This document shows positions 1 to 9,568 of a stretch of DNA of 64,000 nucleotides, one piece after another. Each line of letters starts with the position of its first letter. Position 1 is the stretch's first letter. Both the position numbers and the translations under genes were made by a program. The notes below the pieces were generated by a model. It saw only the letters and a program-made list of their open reading frames with translations, searched no databases and was not told where the DNA came from. Source of the stretch: Erythrobacter insulae (GTDB lineage Bacteria; Pseudomonadota; Alphaproteobacteria; Sphingomonadales; Sphingomonadaceae); NCBI RefSeq assembly GCF_007004095.1, contig NZ_VHJK01000001.1, positions 1,430,501-1,494,500 on the forward strand, read 5' to 3'.

Positions 1-456
1 TGCGACGATATCATCACGCACGATCGCTCCGTCGGGCCCGCTGCCGTTTACCGACACAAGATCAACCCCCAGTTCGGTGGCCAATCGCCGCGCGGCAGGT
101 GAAACGCGCAGCCCCTCTGCGTGAACTAAGCCAGGTTCGCCCGCTGGCGTGGATGCCGGCTGCTGAGGTGGCAAAGGGTGTGTTGATTGCACCTTGGGCG
201 CTGTTGCAGAACCTTGCGCGCTTTCTTCACCAATGCGGGCCAGCGCCGTCCCGACCGGGACTGCGCTGCCGGGCTCGACCAACAATTCGGTAAGCCTACC
301 GTCCTCGAACACTTCGACTTCGATTGCGCCCTTGTCTGTTTCGACCACGGCGATGATATCGCCGTGTCGCAGTTCATCGCCGGGCTGCTTTAGCCATTCC
401 ACCAGCGTTCCTGTTGCCATATCGGCGCCGAGCGAGGGCATGACAAAGGTTCCCAT
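1..456 (-). CDS. Dihydrolipoamide acyltransferase (E2), N-terminal part, cut by window edge
   Basis: Partial E2 subunit of a 2-oxo acid dehydrogenase complex (pyruvate or acetoin type), which moves the acyl group from E1 to CoA. Read on the minus strand, it starts MGTFVMPSLGADMATG and carries a lipoyl domain with the lipoylation motif ETDKGAIEVE (Lys about residue 42). A Pro/Ala/Gln-rich linker and a peripheral subunit-binding domain (around VSPAARRLATELGVD) follow. The catalytic domain lies beyond position 1. The ATG at 454-456 is 2 bp downstream of the E1beta stop, so this is the distal gene of the acs-E1alpha-E1beta-E2 operon. The choice between pyruvate and acetoin as substrate cannot be made from the visible part. 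Confidence 0.85.
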   Translation of the reverse strand, partial: MGTFVMPSLGADMATGTLVEWLKQPGDELRHGDIIAVVETDKGAIEVEVFEDGRLTELLVEPGSAVPVGTALARIGEESAQGSATAPKVQSTHPLPPQQPASTPAGEPGLVHAEGLRVSPAARRLATELGVDLVSVNGSGPDGAIVRDDIVA

Positions 457-458
457 TG

Positions 459-1433
459 TCAGCGCCCAACCGCCGCCCGCGCGGCAGCTACGATTTTTTG
501 GAGGCTGGGCAGCGCGGCCTCTTCCAGATGCTTTGCATAGGGCATCGGAACCTCTTCGCTGCAAACGCGGGCAAGCGGCGCGTCGAGATCCCAGAACCTT
601 TGCTCGATAATACGAGCCATGATTTCGGCGGAAATGCTGCCCGACCGCCAGCCTTCATCGATGATCACGCATCGGCGGGTCTTGGCAATGCTTGCAAGGA
701 TTGTGTCATCGTCGAGCGGTCGAAGGACGCGAAGGTCAATCACTTCGGCCGAAATGCCATCGGCCTCCAGCTGCTCGGCAGCGGCGAGAGTCTTGCCCAA
801 AGACCCGCCATAGGTAATCAGGCTGATGTTGTTCCCTTCACGGCGGACCGCTGCGTGGTCGATGTCCACATCCACCGGTTCATCGATTTCGGCGGTGTCA
901 TTATACAACAACGCATTTTCGAAGATCAGCACCGGGTCAGGATCATTCAATGCAGCGCTCAGCATTCCTCCGGCGTCTTCGACAGTCCCCGGGGCGAGGA
1001 CGCGAATGCCGGGAATGTGGGCGTACCACCCCTCTAGGCTGTGCGAATGCTGCGCGGCGAGCTGCCTGCCTCCACCGGTCGCCAGCCGGATGACTATCGG
1101 CACGTTGAATTGCCCGCCCGACATATGCCGAATGGTCGCGGCGTTGTTCATGATCTGATCGAGTGCGAGCAGCGAAAAATTGCAGGTCATGATTTCGACT
1201 ATGGGCCGCATTCCGCCCATTGCCGCCCCGATCCCGGCTCCGGTGAACGCGCTTTCCGAAAGCGGGGTGTCGCGGATCCGGTCGGGCCCGAATTCCTCCA
1301 GCAGCCCCTTGGACACCGCGTAGCAGCCGCCATAATGGCCAACATCCTCGCCCATCAGGAAGACGCGCTTATCTTGCTGCATCGCCCGGCGGATCGCGCC
1401 GCGCACGGCCTCCCTATAGCTGATTTGTGTCAC
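459..1433 (-). CDS. 2-oxo acid dehydrogenase E1 component, beta subunit
   Basis: Beta subunit of a heterotetrameric thiamine-diphosphate E1 (pyruvate or acetoin dehydrogenase class). The start is taken as the GTG at 1431-1433 (protein [18 protein letters not shown]), overlapping the E1alpha stop as GTGA. A longer reading frame exists upstream but would run into E1alpha. Family hallmarks are GEDVGHYGG near the N-terminus, the stretch [20 protein letters not shown], and a transketolase C-terminal domain containing [13 protein letters not shown] and the late motif [17 protein letters not shown]. About 324 residues is the usual size. It is coupled to E1alpha upstream and to E2 2 bp downstream. 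Confidence 0.9.
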   Translation of the reverse strand: MTQISYREAVRGAIRRAMQQDKRVFLMGEDVGHYGGCYAVSKGLLEEFGPDRIRDTPLSESAFTGAGIGAAMGGMRPIVEIMTCNFSLLALDQIMNNAATIRHMSGGQFNVPIVIRLATGGGRQLAAQHSHSLEGWYAHIPGIRVLAPGTVEDAGGMLSAALNDPDPVLIFENALLYNDTAEIDEPVDVDIDHAAVRREGNNISLITYGGSLGKTLAAAEQLEADGISAEVIDLRVLRPLDDDTILASIAKTRRCVIIDEGWRSGSISAEIMARIIEQRFWDLDAPLARVCSEEVPMPYAKHLEEAALPSLQKIVAAARAAVGR

Positions 1434-2422
1434 GCGCGGCGCTCCGCCCCGACATCGCGGGTCAGGTTTTCGACCGGTTCCCAACTACCCGCTTCGGCAA
1501 ATTCAACCGCCTCCGAGATTTCGGCCGCGATCGCCTGCTCGATCTCGGCGACATCGGCTTCGCGCAATTCACCGGCATCCAACGCCCATTTTTGAAAGCG
1601 CTTGATCGGCCCTTTCCCTTTCCACTGCTCCACTTCCTCCTTTGTTCGGTAGAGCTGCGGATCGTACATTGAGTGCGCGCGGAAACGGTAGGTTCGGCAT
1701 TCAAGAAAGTATGGCCCGCGGCTTTCCCGGATTGCCGCAGCGGCTTTGCGTGCGGCGGCTTCGACATCGACAACATTCATGCCATCGACCGCTTCGGATG
1801 GCATTTTGTAACTGGCCGCTTTGGCGCTGATGTCGGTCTCCGCTTCGGTCAGATCAAGCGCCGTGCCCATGGCGTAGAGATTGTTCTCGCACACGAACAA
1901 CACCGGTAAATGCCACAGCGCCGCCAGATTGAGCGCTTCGTGAAATTCGCCTTCGGCAGCCGCGCCCTCTCCGAAAAAGCAGGCTGTCACATGGGCTTTT
2001 CCCGATAGAGCATCGGCGAGGGCGAGCCCGGTCGCCACTGGCAGGCCCCCGCCGACTATCGCATTGCCGCCATAAAAGCGGGTCTGCGCATCAAAGAGGT
2101 GCATCGATCCGCCGCGCCCGCGGCTGCACCCTTCCTGTTTGCCGAACATTTCGGCCATGATGGCCCCGGCAGAAACACCCCGAACCAAGGCGTGGCCATG
2201 TTCGCGGTAGGTCGCTACGATTGCGTCTTCAGGTTCAAGCACCTGCATGATCCCAACCGCGATTGCTTCTTCGCCGATATAAAGATGCAGGAACCCGCGG
2301 ATCTTTTCCTGCGTGTAGAGCTCGGCGCATTTCTCCTCGAACCGGCGGACCCGCAGCATCTGATGCAGCAGGTGCCTGCAGTGTTCGCGCGTTAGCCGCA
2401 CCTTGGTGTCCGGCGCGTTCAT
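1430..2422 (-). CDS. 2-oxo acid dehydrogenase E1 component, alpha subunit
   Basis: Alpha subunit of a ThDP-dependent E1 that decarboxylates pyruvate or a related 2-oxo acid/acetoin. The 330 residues match the family length. The substrate-channel motif [11 protein letters not shown] is followed by [21 protein letters not shown] and the ThDP/Mg motif region [19 protein letters not shown] ending in ENN. The usual GDG of the ThDP motif is GEG here, a tolerated variant in this family. The ATG at 2420-2422 overlaps the acs stop (ATGA). Sitting in one operon with an acetyl-CoA synthetase implies that both routes feed acetyl-CoA under the same condition. Confidence 0.9.
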   Translation of the reverse strand: MNAPDTKVRLTREHCRHLLHQMLRVRRFEEKCAELYTQEKIRGFLHLYIGEEAIAVGIMQVLEPEDAIVATYREHGHALVRGVSAGAIMAEMFGKQEGCSRGRGGSMHLFDAQTRFYGGNAIVGGGLPVATGLALADALSGKAHVTACFFGEGAAAEGEFHEALNLAALWHLPVLFVCENNLYAMGTALDLTEAETDISAKAASYKMPSEAVDGMNVVDVEAAARKAAAAIRESRGPYFLECRTYRFRAHSMYDPQLYRTKEEVEQWKGKGPIKRFQKWALDAGELREADVAEIEQAIAAEISEAVEFAEAGSWEPVENLTRDVGAERRA

Positions 2423-4119
2423 GTTGGTGTTTCCAGTGTCGAAATATCACCTTCGGGAAGCCCGATCTCGCGCGCTTTAAGCAGCCGCCGCATGATCTTG
2501 CCGGATCGTGTCCGGGGCAAGTCATCGGCAATCTCGATCTGGCGCGGTGCGATGGCCGAGCCGAGCTTTTTTCGTGCATGGCCGAGCAGGTCCTTGCGCA
2601 GCTCATCGGTCGGCTCAAAGCCGTGATGAAGCGTAACGAAGGCTTTGACGATCTCGCCCGCGCGCTCGTCAGGAATTCCGATCACGGCGGCTTCGGCGAC
2701 CGCAATATGCTCAACCAGCGCGCTTTCAACCTCGAATGGTCCGATCAGGTGTCCAGCCGATTTGATGACATCATCGGCCCGCCCGACAAACCAGAAATAC
2801 CCGTCCTCGTCGCGCATGGCGAGATCGCCGGTAAGATACCAACCCTTGCGAAACGTCTTGTCGTAACGTTGTTGCTCATCAAGATAGGTGCGGAACATCG
2901 AAGGCCAGCCCGCGCGCAAGGCAAGCTGGCCCGGAATGTTCGGTTCATCGATGATGATGATACCGCCATTGTCAATTTCGACTATGGCTGCATCAACTGC
3001 GGGCAAAGGCTTGCCCATCGAACCGGGCTTCACATCCATCGCCGCATAATTTGCGATCATGATCCCGCCAGTTTCTGTCTGCCACCAATTGTCATGAAAC
3101 GGTGTGCCAAACACCTTTGCGCTCCACGTGACAGCCTCGGCGTTGAGTGGTTCGCCGACGCTTGCGAGGAATCGGAGGCGCGAAAGGTCGTATTGCTTCG
3201 GCAAATCAGCCCCGGCACGCATCAACAGGCGGATAGCGGTGGGCGCGGTGTACCAGACGGTCACTTTCTCACGCTCAAGCAACGCATACCAGCGCTCGGC
3301 ATCGAATTCCGCTTCTTCGACGATCATCGTAGCGCCCGCACATAGCGGTGCGATGATCCCGTAAGATGTGCCGGTAACCCAGCCCGGATCCGCGGTGCAC
3401 CAGTATATGTCGTCCTCGTGAAGATCGAGCGCGATCCGGCCCGTCGCGTTGTGCGCAATTACGGCCTCATGGACATGCACTGCCCCCTTTGGCGTGCCGG
3501 TCGTTCCGCTGGTAAAGTGGAGCAACGCCATGTCTTGGGGATCAGTTTGCGCGCATTCGAATTGTGCAGGTGTGTTGGCCAATACCTCTGCCAGATCGAC
3601 CGTGTCTGGCGCAGGTGCAGTGCCGCTGGGCGTAAGCAGAACCATTTTGAGATTTGGAAGACTACCGCGGGCTGGTGCGACTTTTTTGGCGTAGTCGCGC
3701 GGGCCTGCCAGCAGCACTTCTGCTTTTCCAATGGCCATACGCGAACGCACCGGCTCAGGGCCAAAGGCTGAATAGAGCGGACAGAATACCGCGCCAGCCT
3801 TTAAGGTGCCGAGTGCCGCGATATAGAGCTCGGGAACGCGCCCCAGCAAAGAATATACCCGTGTTCGCGGGCCGAAACCCCGATCGGTAAGCATACGCGC
3901 GAAACGGTCAGTCTCTCGCTTCAGGTCTGCGTAGGTGTAGCTTTTGCGCTCGCCCGATTTTCCAAACCATCGCAGCGCCTCCTTGTTGCCGCGGCCGTGT
4001 AAGACATGCCGATCAACCGCTTCATAAGCGATGTTGAGTTTCTGGCCCGGCAGGTAGTCAAGCCACGAACGAAAAGTGTCCCAGTTCCAATCACGGCGCG
4101 CGGTTTCGTAATCCTGCAT
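2419..4119 (-). CDS. Acetate-CoA ligase (AMP-forming acetyl-CoA synthetase)
   Basis: Activates acetate (or a short acyl acid) to acyl-CoA through an acyl-adenylate. ANL-superfamily motifs are clear: A3 [20 protein letters not shown]5 [11 protein letters not shown]8 [20 protein letters not shown] and A10 [11 protein letters not shown], whose Lys is the usual acetylation-controlled catalytic residue. The chosen start [16 protein letters not shown] leaves 566 residues, matching related bacterial AcsA-like enzymes; the frame stays open to 4212 but the extra N-terminus looks non-coding. It is the first gene of the operon that continues into the E1/E2 genes. Two candidate dyad boxes lie upstream at 4235-4250 and 4288-4303. 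Confidence 0.9.
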   Translation of the reverse strand: MQDYETARRDWNWDTFRSWLDYLPGQKLNIAYEAVDRHVLHGRGNKEALRWFGKSGERKSYTYADLKRETDRFARMLTDRGFGPRTRVYSLLGRVPELYIAALGTLKAGAVFCPLYSAFGPEPVRSRMAIGKAEVLLAGPRDYAKKVAPARGSLPNLKMVLLTPSGTAPAPDTVDLAEVLANTPAQFECAQTDPQDMALLHFTSGTTGTPKGAVHVHEAVIAHNATGRIALDLHEDDIYWCTADPGWVTGTSYGIIAPLCAGATMIVEEAEFDAERWYALLEREKVTVWYTAPTAIRLLMRAGADLPKQYDLSRLRFLASVGEPLNAEAVTWSAKVFGTPFHDNWWQTETGGIMIANYAAMDVKPGSMGKPLPAVDAAIVEIDNGGIIIIDEPNIPGQLALRAGWPSMFRTYLDEQQRYDKTFRKGWYLTGDLAMRDEDGYFWFVGRADDVIKSAGHLIGPFEVESALVEHIAVAEAAVIGIPDERAGEIVKAFVTLHHGFEPTDELRKDLLGHARKKLGSAIAPRQIEIADDLPRTRSGKIMRRLLKAREIGLPEGDISTLETPT

Positions 4120-4234
4120 AGCAGCCGAGCGCGTTGAAATTACAGGTTTGTGGATTGTTGGTTGCACGAAGAGAGAACTCCAGAACGCCAAGTTCGGCAG
4201 CTGTCTTCTCACCGGTTCAAGCGCGGGCTGTAAC

Positions 4235-4250
4235 TACGCAAAGTCCCGCA
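4235..4250 (-). promoter_or_regulatory. Candidate stress dyad box upstream of acs
   Basis: TACGCA-AAGT-CCCGCA fits the island dyad consensus (TACGGA-N4-TCCGTA) at most positions. It lies 115 bp from the acs start, farther than most other copies. Function is inferred only from recurrence. Confidence 0.35.
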
Positions 4251-4287
4251 ATCTTGTGCGCTCAGGCGCAAATCGGGCGCTCTGTAT

Positions 4288-4303
4288 TCCGTAGCAATCC
4301 TTA
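4288..4303 (+). promoter_or_regulatory. Candidate stress dyad box between acs and the host-attachment gene
   Basis: TCCGTA-GCAA-TCCTTA is a member of the recurring dyad family, in the 291-bp divergent spacer, 107 bp upstream of the plus-strand gene. No other feature is evident in this spacer. Confidence 0.4.
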
Positions 4304-4410
4304 GTGAGCCGCCGTCTCAATCGGATTATCGCCTGATAAAGATCCGGCGAAGCCAAGATAATTGTTCGTGAGATTTCGCTTCGTCTGTCTGACTTTGGAG
4401 GCAAAATTCC

Positions 4411-4854
4411 ATGATGATCCCGCACGGAACATATATTCTGGCTCTCGACGGCCGACAGATGCTGTTATTCCGTAATAAAGGAGACGTCAGACAACCTGTC
4501 CTCGCAACAATCCTCCACGAGCGAGCCGAAAACCATCGTTCCTCTGTGCAAGGTTCAGACAGGCCCGGGCGCAGCTTTTCAAGTTTGGGCTCAAGGCGAA
4601 GCGCTATGTCCGGCGCGGATTTGCATGAGGAAGCGGAAAAAAGTTTTGTGGCGCGGGCGGCAAAGAACCTGGAGAAAGCCGTCCACGGTAAGGATGCACG
4701 TTTGATTGTGCTCGCCGCGCCATCAGCTCTGGGAGAGATCCGCAAGCACATAGCCGCCAAACTCAAGGACAGCATCGTTGCAGAAATCGACAGGGACGTG
4801 GTCAATAAACCCGCCGACGATATCGTGAGCGTCATCGATGCCTTCGAACGGTGA
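4411..4854 (+). CDS. Host attachment family protein (PF10116-like)
   Basis: A 147-residue cytoplasmic protein of the family annotated as protein required for attachment to host cells, related in fold to eRF1-like/baeRF domains. Visible hallmarks are the N-terminal YILALDGRQMLLFRNKG, a central helix around FVARAAKNLEKAV, the strand LIVLAAPSALGEIRKHI and a C-terminal DVVNKPADDIVSVID. A GGAGG ribosome-binding site (about 4397-4401) precedes the ATG. The name comes from an Agrobacterium study, and the biochemical role is not established. The gene is translationally coupled to the downstream kinase-like gene (GTGA) and placed in a stress island, so a stress role is more likely than attachment. Confidence 0.75.
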   Translation: MMIPHGTYILALDGRQMLLFRNKGDVRQPVLATILHERAENHRSSVQGSDRPGRSFSSLGSRRSAMSGADLHEEAEKSFVARAAKNLEKAVHGKDARLIVLAAPSALGEIRKHIAAKLKDSIVAEIDRDVVNKPADDIVSVIDAFER

Positions 4855-5915
4855 ATTGCGCAAATTTGCCGAAAGGCCGCGTCAATCGGCTCGATCGCAA
4901 CGGCGCAGAGCGACACTCCGAAATCGTCCAGTTTCTCTCTGATCCTGGCACGTACCCACACGCACCTCGCACCGTCCAAACTATCGAAACGCACATGTCT
5001 CTTGTGTTTCTGGCGGGCGAGCGTGTGTACAAGCTGAAACGCCCGATTGAGCTGGATTTTCTGGATTTTCGTTCGGTGTCCGCTCGTCGCCGCAGTTGCG
5101 AAGCCGAATTTGAGATCAATCAGAAACTGGCACCCGGCGTCTATCTTGAGGCGCTTCCAATCACCGTCGGGGCGCACGGACTGCTTGCGCTGGGGGGAAA
5201 GGGGGAGAAGATTGACTGGGTCGTTGTGATGCGGCGTTTGGACAATAGCGCGGCGCTCGACCGGCTGATCAAGCAACACAGTTTGCAGGCTCATGATTTG
5301 GGAAGAGTGTGTGAAACCCTCGCGCAATTCTATTTGACCCAATCTCCGGTCGCAGTGACCGGTAACCGGCTTAAGGCGCTATGGCAGGAGAAGATCGGCG
5401 CGATCAGGAAAAGCCTTTCGGACCCGCGGTTCGCTTTGCCGCGCAACCTGATCGATCACCCACTTGCCGCGCTCGATACTTTCGTTGCGAAGAAATGGGC
5501 GCAAGTGGGCACCCGGTTGGCAAACGGCTGGATTGTAGACGGCCACGGCGATCTGAAACCGGAACATATCTATATCGGCGATGAAGTGCTGATCATTGAT
5601 CGGATTGAATTTGACGAGCGCCTGAGATGGTGTGATCCGTTCGACGAGATCGTCTTCCTCGGGCTCGAATGCGAGAAGCTCGGCGGGCAGGGGATCGCCG
5701 CTGCTCTGATCGAAGGGCTGGCGGATCGGTTGGGTGACCGACCATCTGAAACACTGTTGCAATTCTATCGTGTCTATCGCGCCTGTATGCGGGCGCGATT
5801 GATGATTGAACATTTGCGCGACGAGGCACCGCGCACGCCCGAAAAATGGCCGCGTCAGGCTTTGGCCTACCTTAATCTTGCGAACGAGGCATTGGCACCT
5901 TCCCATCAATCATAA
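4851..5915 (+). CDS. COG2187 aminoglycoside phosphotransferase-like kinase
   Basis: A 354-residue APH/protein-kinase-fold protein. The N-terminal lobe contains THMSLVFLAGERVYKLKRPIE (ATP-binding Lys region). The catalytic loop is GHGDLKPEHIYIG and the metal-binding segment IIDRIEFDERLRWCDPFDEI. The true substrate is unknown. Mycobacterial Rv2004c, a DosR-regulon protein, carries the same kinase module fused to a P-loop domain that is absent here. The GTG start overlaps the previous stop (GTGA), and the 3' end overlaps the convergent PRPP synthetase gene by 10 bp. Antibiotic resistance should not be assumed from the family name. Confidence 0.75.
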   Translation: MNCANLPKGRVNRLDRNGAERHSEIVQFLSDPGTYPHAPRTVQTIETHMSLVFLAGERVYKLKRPIELDFLDFRSVSARRRSCEAEFEINQKLAPGVYLEALPITVGAHGLLALGGKGEKIDWVVVMRRLDNSAALDRLIKQHSLQAHDLGRVCETLAQFYLTQSPVAVTGNRLKALWQEKIGAIRKSLSDPRFALPRNLIDHPLAALDTFVAKKWAQVGTRLANGWIVDGHGDLKPEHIYIGDEVLIIDRIEFDERLRWCDPFDEIVFLGLECEKLGGQGIAAALIEGLADRLGDRPSETLLQFYRVYRACMRARLMIEHLRDEAPRTPEKWPRQALAYLNLANEALAPSHQS

Positions 5916-6907
5916 GGCAGCAGCTCGCTGATGGGTTCGCCTGATTGCAGCCTCTCCACGACACTGGCGACCAGCGGCGCGGTTTCGATCACTTGCACGC
6001 GCCTCCTCGCCTCTTTTGACAGGTCGATTGCAAGCGGGATGGTGTCTGTAACGATCACTGCATCGGGAGCGTCATCACCCCAAAGCGGCGAATCTGCCGT
6101 AAACATCGCGTGCCCGGCAATCGCGATCACCTTGTTCGCACCAGCAGCCCGGCTTGCTTTGCATGCCCGCAATATCGTTGTGCCGCTGCTAATCAGATCA
6201 TCCACGATAATCGCCGTAGAGCCGGTTAGATCGCCGGCGAAGAGAGTGCCGGATACGATCCCTTTGCTGCGATGCTTATCCATGATTGATTTGCCTACTC
6301 CGCGGCCCAGGATTGCTTCGAGTTCATGACGCAGCAATTCGGCGCGCTTGTTGCCGCCTGCATCGGGTGACACCACCGCAACCGCGCCGGCTCCAAGTAT
6401 GGGTTCGAGGTGCTGCGCAAAGATCCGGGCCAGTGAGAGGTGCTCAGACCGGCAGGAGCGGAACGCATTTTCGAAAGCACTGATATTGTGCACTTCAAGT
6501 GTGATAACTCGGTCGGTTTCGACACTTTCAAACAGGGCGGCAATGTAGCGGCTGCTAACCGGGTCGCCTGGTTTAGTCCGGCGATCCTTACGGCTGTAGG
6601 CGAGGTAGGGGCAGATCGCAGTGACGCTCGCGGCACCTGCATCTTTGAGCGCGCCAATAAAAAACAGCAGACGGATAAGCTTGTCATTGGCGGTCGCTCC
6701 GTGCTCACCGTGCAGGCTCTGCACCACATACACATCCCGCCGGCCAACGGGGGCTAACGGGCGTACCTTGTGCTCGCCTCGTTCGAAATCGCGCTCTTCA
6801 TGACGGGCAATCGAAACGCCGAGATCGATCGCAACTCGCTCTGCGAAATCGCGGCTGGTATTCAGGGCGAACAGAACTGGCCCCGCCATCCTTAGGTGAT
6901 CTGTCAC
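5906..6907 (-). CDS. Ribose-phosphate pyrophosphokinase-like protein (first of two)
   Basis: PRPP synthetase-family protein of 333 residues that would convert ribose 5-phosphate and ATP to PRPP and AMP. The active-site loop AYSRKDRRTKPGDPVSSRYIA and the PRPP-binding loop IIVDDLISSGTTI are present. The latter differs from the VDTAGT of housekeeping Prs, suggesting a specialised paralogue, possibly with altered substrate or regulation. The GTG start overlaps the M50 protease stop (GTGA); an alternative start is the internal MAGPVLF. A second paralogue sits at 15094-16005 next to an AMP phosphorylase-like gene. The pair suggests ribose-phosphate/AMP recycling. Confidence 0.8.
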   Translation of the reverse strand: MTDHLRMAGPVLFALNTSRDFAERVAIDLGVSIARHEERDFERGEHKVRPLAPVGRRDVYVVQSLHGEHGATANDKLIRLLFFIGALKDAGAASVTAICPYLAYSRKDRRTKPGDPVSSRYIAALFESVETDRVITLEVHNISAFENAFRSCRSEHLSLARIFAQHLEPILGAGAVAVVSPDAGGNKRAELLRHELEAILGRGVGKSIMDKHRSKGIVSGTLFAGDLTGSTAIIVDDLISSGTTILRACKASRAAGANKVIAIAGHAMFTADSPLWGDDAPDAVIVTDTIPLAIDLSKEARRRVQVIETAPLVASVVERLQSGEPISELLPYD

Positions 6908-8028
6908 CTGTTGCCCCAGCTCTTACGCCAGCTTTTGCCAAGGCGTCTGCGAACATCCATCGCGGTTTCTATGGCCAGCTTGTCGAACAGGTTCGGTAAT
7001 GTGACCAGGCCGAGATGGCGGCCATTGCGATCGATTACGCCAACCGCCGGAGCGCCGCCTTCGATCAGCATTGCGGCTTCGCGCGCTCGCTTCGATATGG
7101 ACAGTATCGGAATATCTCTGCGCATGGCGCTGCTGACACGGGCCGCCGGGCCAGATTTCGCCAACATTTCAAGCAGGTTCTTTTGCGAGATGATACCGAC
7201 AAGAACCCCGTCATCGTCAAGCACCGGAAATTCCGCAGCATCGGTGTGAGGCAAGGTCTCAGCCACCATCCCGATCCGATCACACGGGTGGAAGCGTGGG
7301 TGATCGCTTGCCATGACGGTGCCTATGGGTGTGCCTCCGATCGCATGGCGCAGCATCACAATCCGGGCTTCCTGTGTGGCTGCAAGGAAAACGAACGCCC
7401 CGATGAACACCAGAAGCACAGCGCCCGTGAAAAAGCCGATCAGCGCAAGGCCGATTGCGAGCGCTTGCCCAACCTTTGCAGCGATGGCCGTGGCGATCCG
7501 GTGCGGCACGAAAAAGGCCAGCAAAGCTCTGAATATCCGCCCTCCATCCATCGGAAAAGCGGGCAGTAGATTGAATAGACCCACCACCAGATTGAACAGC
7601 GCGAGCTGCTCCAGCAGGTTCGCATCCGGATCGGTCATGCGCGCTATCGCGGCCGGTTCCGGTGATCGTCCAAGGGCGAGGGACAGAAGGCCGAACAATA
7701 CGAAGTTCACCGCCGGACCAGCAATTGCAATCGCCAGCTCCTTGCGCGGTTCTTCGGGAATTCTTTGCAGCTTTGCCAAACCGCCGACCGGCAGCACCAG
7801 CACTTCCGGGGTGCGAATACCGAACTTTCGCGCCATAGTGATATGGCCGAATTCATGGAGCACGACGCAGGCAAAAATGAAGGTAAGCAGGGCCATGATT
7901 TGGACTGCCGCTTCCGGACCCAAAGACAGAAAGACTGTTACCGCAAGGATCGCCAGAAGCGCCAGAAACGACCAGTGGAGACGGATCGCGGTCTCGTTTA
8001 CATGCCCGATTGTCACGGAGCGAAACAT
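6904..8028 (-). CDS. Site-2 protease family (M50) membrane metalloprotease with CBS pair
   Basis: Integral membrane zinc protease of 374 residues. The N-terminal half has several membrane segments, the zinc motif HEFGH (about residues 58-62) and the second metal-site motif NLLPAFPMDGGRIF. The C-terminal half holds two CBS modules (from about GTVMASDHPRFHP to VTLPNLFDKL) that may sense adenylates. It belongs to the same class as mycobacterial Rip3 (Rv2625c), itself in the DosR regulon. It is the first gene of an operon with the PRPP synthetase (overlapping stop/start). A candidate dyad box lies at 8098-8113. The substrate is unknown. Confidence 0.88.
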   Translation of the reverse strand: MFRSVTIGHVNETAIRLHWSFLALLAILAVTVFLSLGPEAAVQIMALLTFIFACVVLHEFGHITMARKFGIRTPEVLVLPVGGLAKLQRIPEEPRKELAIAIAGPAVNFVLFGLLSLALGRSPEPAAIARMTDPDANLLEQLALFNLVVGLFNLLPAFPMDGGRIFRALLAFFVPHRIATAIAAKVGQALAIGLALIGFFTGAVLLVFIGAFVFLAATQEARIVMLRHAIGGTPIGTVMASDHPRFHPCDRIGMVAETLPHTDAAEFPVLDDDGVLVGIISQKNLLEMLAKSGPAARVSSAMRRDIPILSISKRAREAAMLIEGGAPAVGVIDRNGRHLGLVTLPNLFDKLAIETAMDVRRRLGKSWRKSWGNR

Positions 8029-8097
8029 CTGGCGTCCCCTTGGAAGTCCCGTTGTTGGCTGGCCTAAGGAATGCCGTTTCAGGCTCGATCAAGCCAA

Positions 8098-8113
8098 TCC
8101 GTATATCTCCTGA
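8098..8113 (-). promoter_or_regulatory. Candidate stress dyad box upstream of the M50 protease
   Basis: TCCGTA-TATC-TCCTGA matches the recurring dyad and sits 69 bp from the protease start, the usual spacing in this island. Confidence 0.45.
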
Positions 8114-8138
8114 GGGCGGGCAGTTTCGCACACCGCCT

Positions 8139-8154
8139 TACGGACCATTCCTTA
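8139..8154 (+). promoter_or_regulatory. Candidate stress dyad box upstream of the CCPRF-motif protein
   Basis: TACGGA-CCAT-TCCTTA is one of the best matches to the island consensus, ending 55 bp before the ATG at 8210. Confidence 0.55.
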
Positions 8155-8209
8155 TGGCAGCGCGGCAAAGCGGTGTGCATCCTTGCGGCCCCATCAAAAG
8201 GAGCCAGTC

Positions 8210-8743
8210 ATGGGAACCGCTTTGCAGGCAGATTTGCCGTTAAATGCGACGCCGGAAATTGATCCTCTCGACAACACTACCGGCTGCTGTCCGCGCTTTC
8301 ATCCTGAGGGGTGGGATCGCCAAAGCCTTCATTTCGACGATAAGAAATTCGTCCGCGCCACTACCCGCGCGCAGGATCATGTTCCGCTCGATATGGATAT
8401 CGTGTTTGGCCGCGTGTTTGAGGCGATCGCCGATTCCGGCGCAATGGATGTACCGCATTTTCTAGTCCTCAGCCGCGATCTATCATCTGAAAAAGGCGAG
8501 CATCTATTCGCGGTCGATGGCGATGTACCAGGCGAAGAGATGGTCACATTATCGGGACACTTTCGAACCCGGGTATTCGATGCACCGTATGAAGAGGCTC
8601 CGGTCTTGCTGGATGCTTTTTCGCGCGAGCTCGCGGATAAGGGGGAGAAAGTCGAGGAGAGCTACATCTTCTACACGACATGCCCAAAATGCTCAGACGC
8701 TTACGGCCACAATTACATGGTCGGGGTCGACAAGGTGGCCTAG
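8210..8743 (+). CDS. Conserved Cys-motif protein, often labelled hydrolase, function unknown
   Basis: A 177-residue soluble protein. The start at 8210 (MGTALQADLPLN) is set by an AAAAGGAG ribosome-binding site 6-12 bp upstream. Two Cys motifs stand out: GCCPRFHPEGW near the N-terminus and YTTCPKCSDAYGHNY near the C-terminus, suggesting a metal-binding or redox site. Similar proteins with CCPRF and TTCPKC motifs occur in bacteria and methanogenic archaea and are usually named hydrolase without evidence. The core between the motifs (LSRDLSSEKGEHLFAV, VTLSGHFRTRVFDAPY) suggests a small-molecule-binding fold, but I cannot name it. It is preceded by a strong dyad box. Confidence 0.7.
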   Translation: MGTALQADLPLNATPEIDPLDNTTGCCPRFHPEGWDRQSLHFDDKKFVRATTRAQDHVPLDMDIVFGRVFEAIADSGAMDVPHFLVLSRDLSSEKGEHLFAVDGDVPGEEMVTLSGHFRTRVFDAPYEEAPVLLDAFSRELADKGEKVEESYIFYTTCPKCSDAYGHNYMVGVDKVA

Positions 8744-8787
8744 CGGGACCAGCAACAGCGCACACGCCTTTAGAGGCGATACGGTTT

Positions 8788-9552
8788 TCACTTGCTCCGC
8801 GTGATCTTGAACAGATCGCCAAATTCGATCGGGAAAGGGAACACGATCGTCGAACTGTTTTGCTCGTTGGCGAGCACGTTCAGCGTCGAAAGATATCGCA
8901 GCTGCATCGCTTCGGGGGCTTCAGCCAGAACCAGTGCTGCATCGCGCAGCCTCGCTGCGGCTTGATGTTCGCCTTCTGCGTTGATGACTTTGGCCCGGCG
9001 CTCGCGTTCGGCCTCGGCCTGGCGCGCGATCGCTCGGACCATGGATTCATCAATATCGACATGCTTGATTTCAACATTGGCTACCTTGATGCCCCAGGCA
9101 TCGGTCTGCTTGTCGAGAATTTCCTGTAAGTCCTCGTTGAGCTTGTCCCGCTCCGACAGCATTTCATCCAGCTCGTGCTTGCCTAAAACCGAACGCAGTG
9201 TCGTCTGTGCCAGCTCGCTCGTGGCGTCGATGAAATTCTCAACCTGGATGATCGCGCTTTCCGGATCGACCACGCGAAAATAGACCACAGCGTTGACCTT
9301 AACCGATACGTTATCCTTGGAAATCACGTCCTGCGTCGGAACATCCAACACGACAGTGCGCAGGTCTGTACGTACGATCTGTTGCACAAACGGAATCAGC
9401 AGGATCAGACCCGGCCCTTTGACGCCGGTAAACCTGCCCAGGGTGAACACGACTGCCCTCTCATATTCGCGCAGGATCTTGATCGCAGCCCACAGGAAAA
9501 CCAGCACCAGAGCAATGAGTGGAACGAAGAAGCCATAATCCAGATATTCCAT
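8788..9552 (-). CDS. Slipin-type SPFH/band 7 membrane protein
   Basis: Stomatin-like scaffold protein of about 254 residues. One N-terminal membrane segment ([17 protein letters not shown]) is followed by the SPFH domain ([39 protein letters not shown]) and the Glu/Ala/Arg-rich coiled-coil region with [20 protein letters not shown]. The start MEYLDYG was chosen because a GAGGAG sits 6 bp upstream, just outside the NfeD stop. The pairing with NfeD is the classic NfeD-slipin operon, thought to act in membrane microdomain organisation and stress tolerance, with the NfeD protease cleaving the slipin C-terminus. Confidence 0.88.
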   Translation of the reverse strand: MEYLDYGFFVPLIALVLVFLWAAIKILREYERAVVFTLGRFTGVKGPGLILLIPFVQQIVRTDLRTVVLDVPTQDVISKDNVSVKVNAVVYFRVVDPESAIIQVENFIDATSELAQTTLRSVLGKHELDEMLSERDKLNEDLQEILDKQTDAWGIKVANVEIKHVDIDESMVRAIARQAEAERERRAKVINAEGEHQAAARLRDAALVLAEAPEAMQLRYLSTLNVLANEQNSSTIVFPFPIEFGDLFKITRSK

Positions 9553-9568
9553 CACCATCTCCTCAAAT

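Noticed and set aside
2263..3345. A 360-residue plus-strand open frame
   Set aside because: Antisense to the acetyl-CoA synthetase and E1alpha genes, without motifs or ribosome-binding site.
4326..5342. A 338-residue minus-strand open frame
   Set aside because: Antisense to both the host-attachment and COG2187 genes, whose family motifs are clear.
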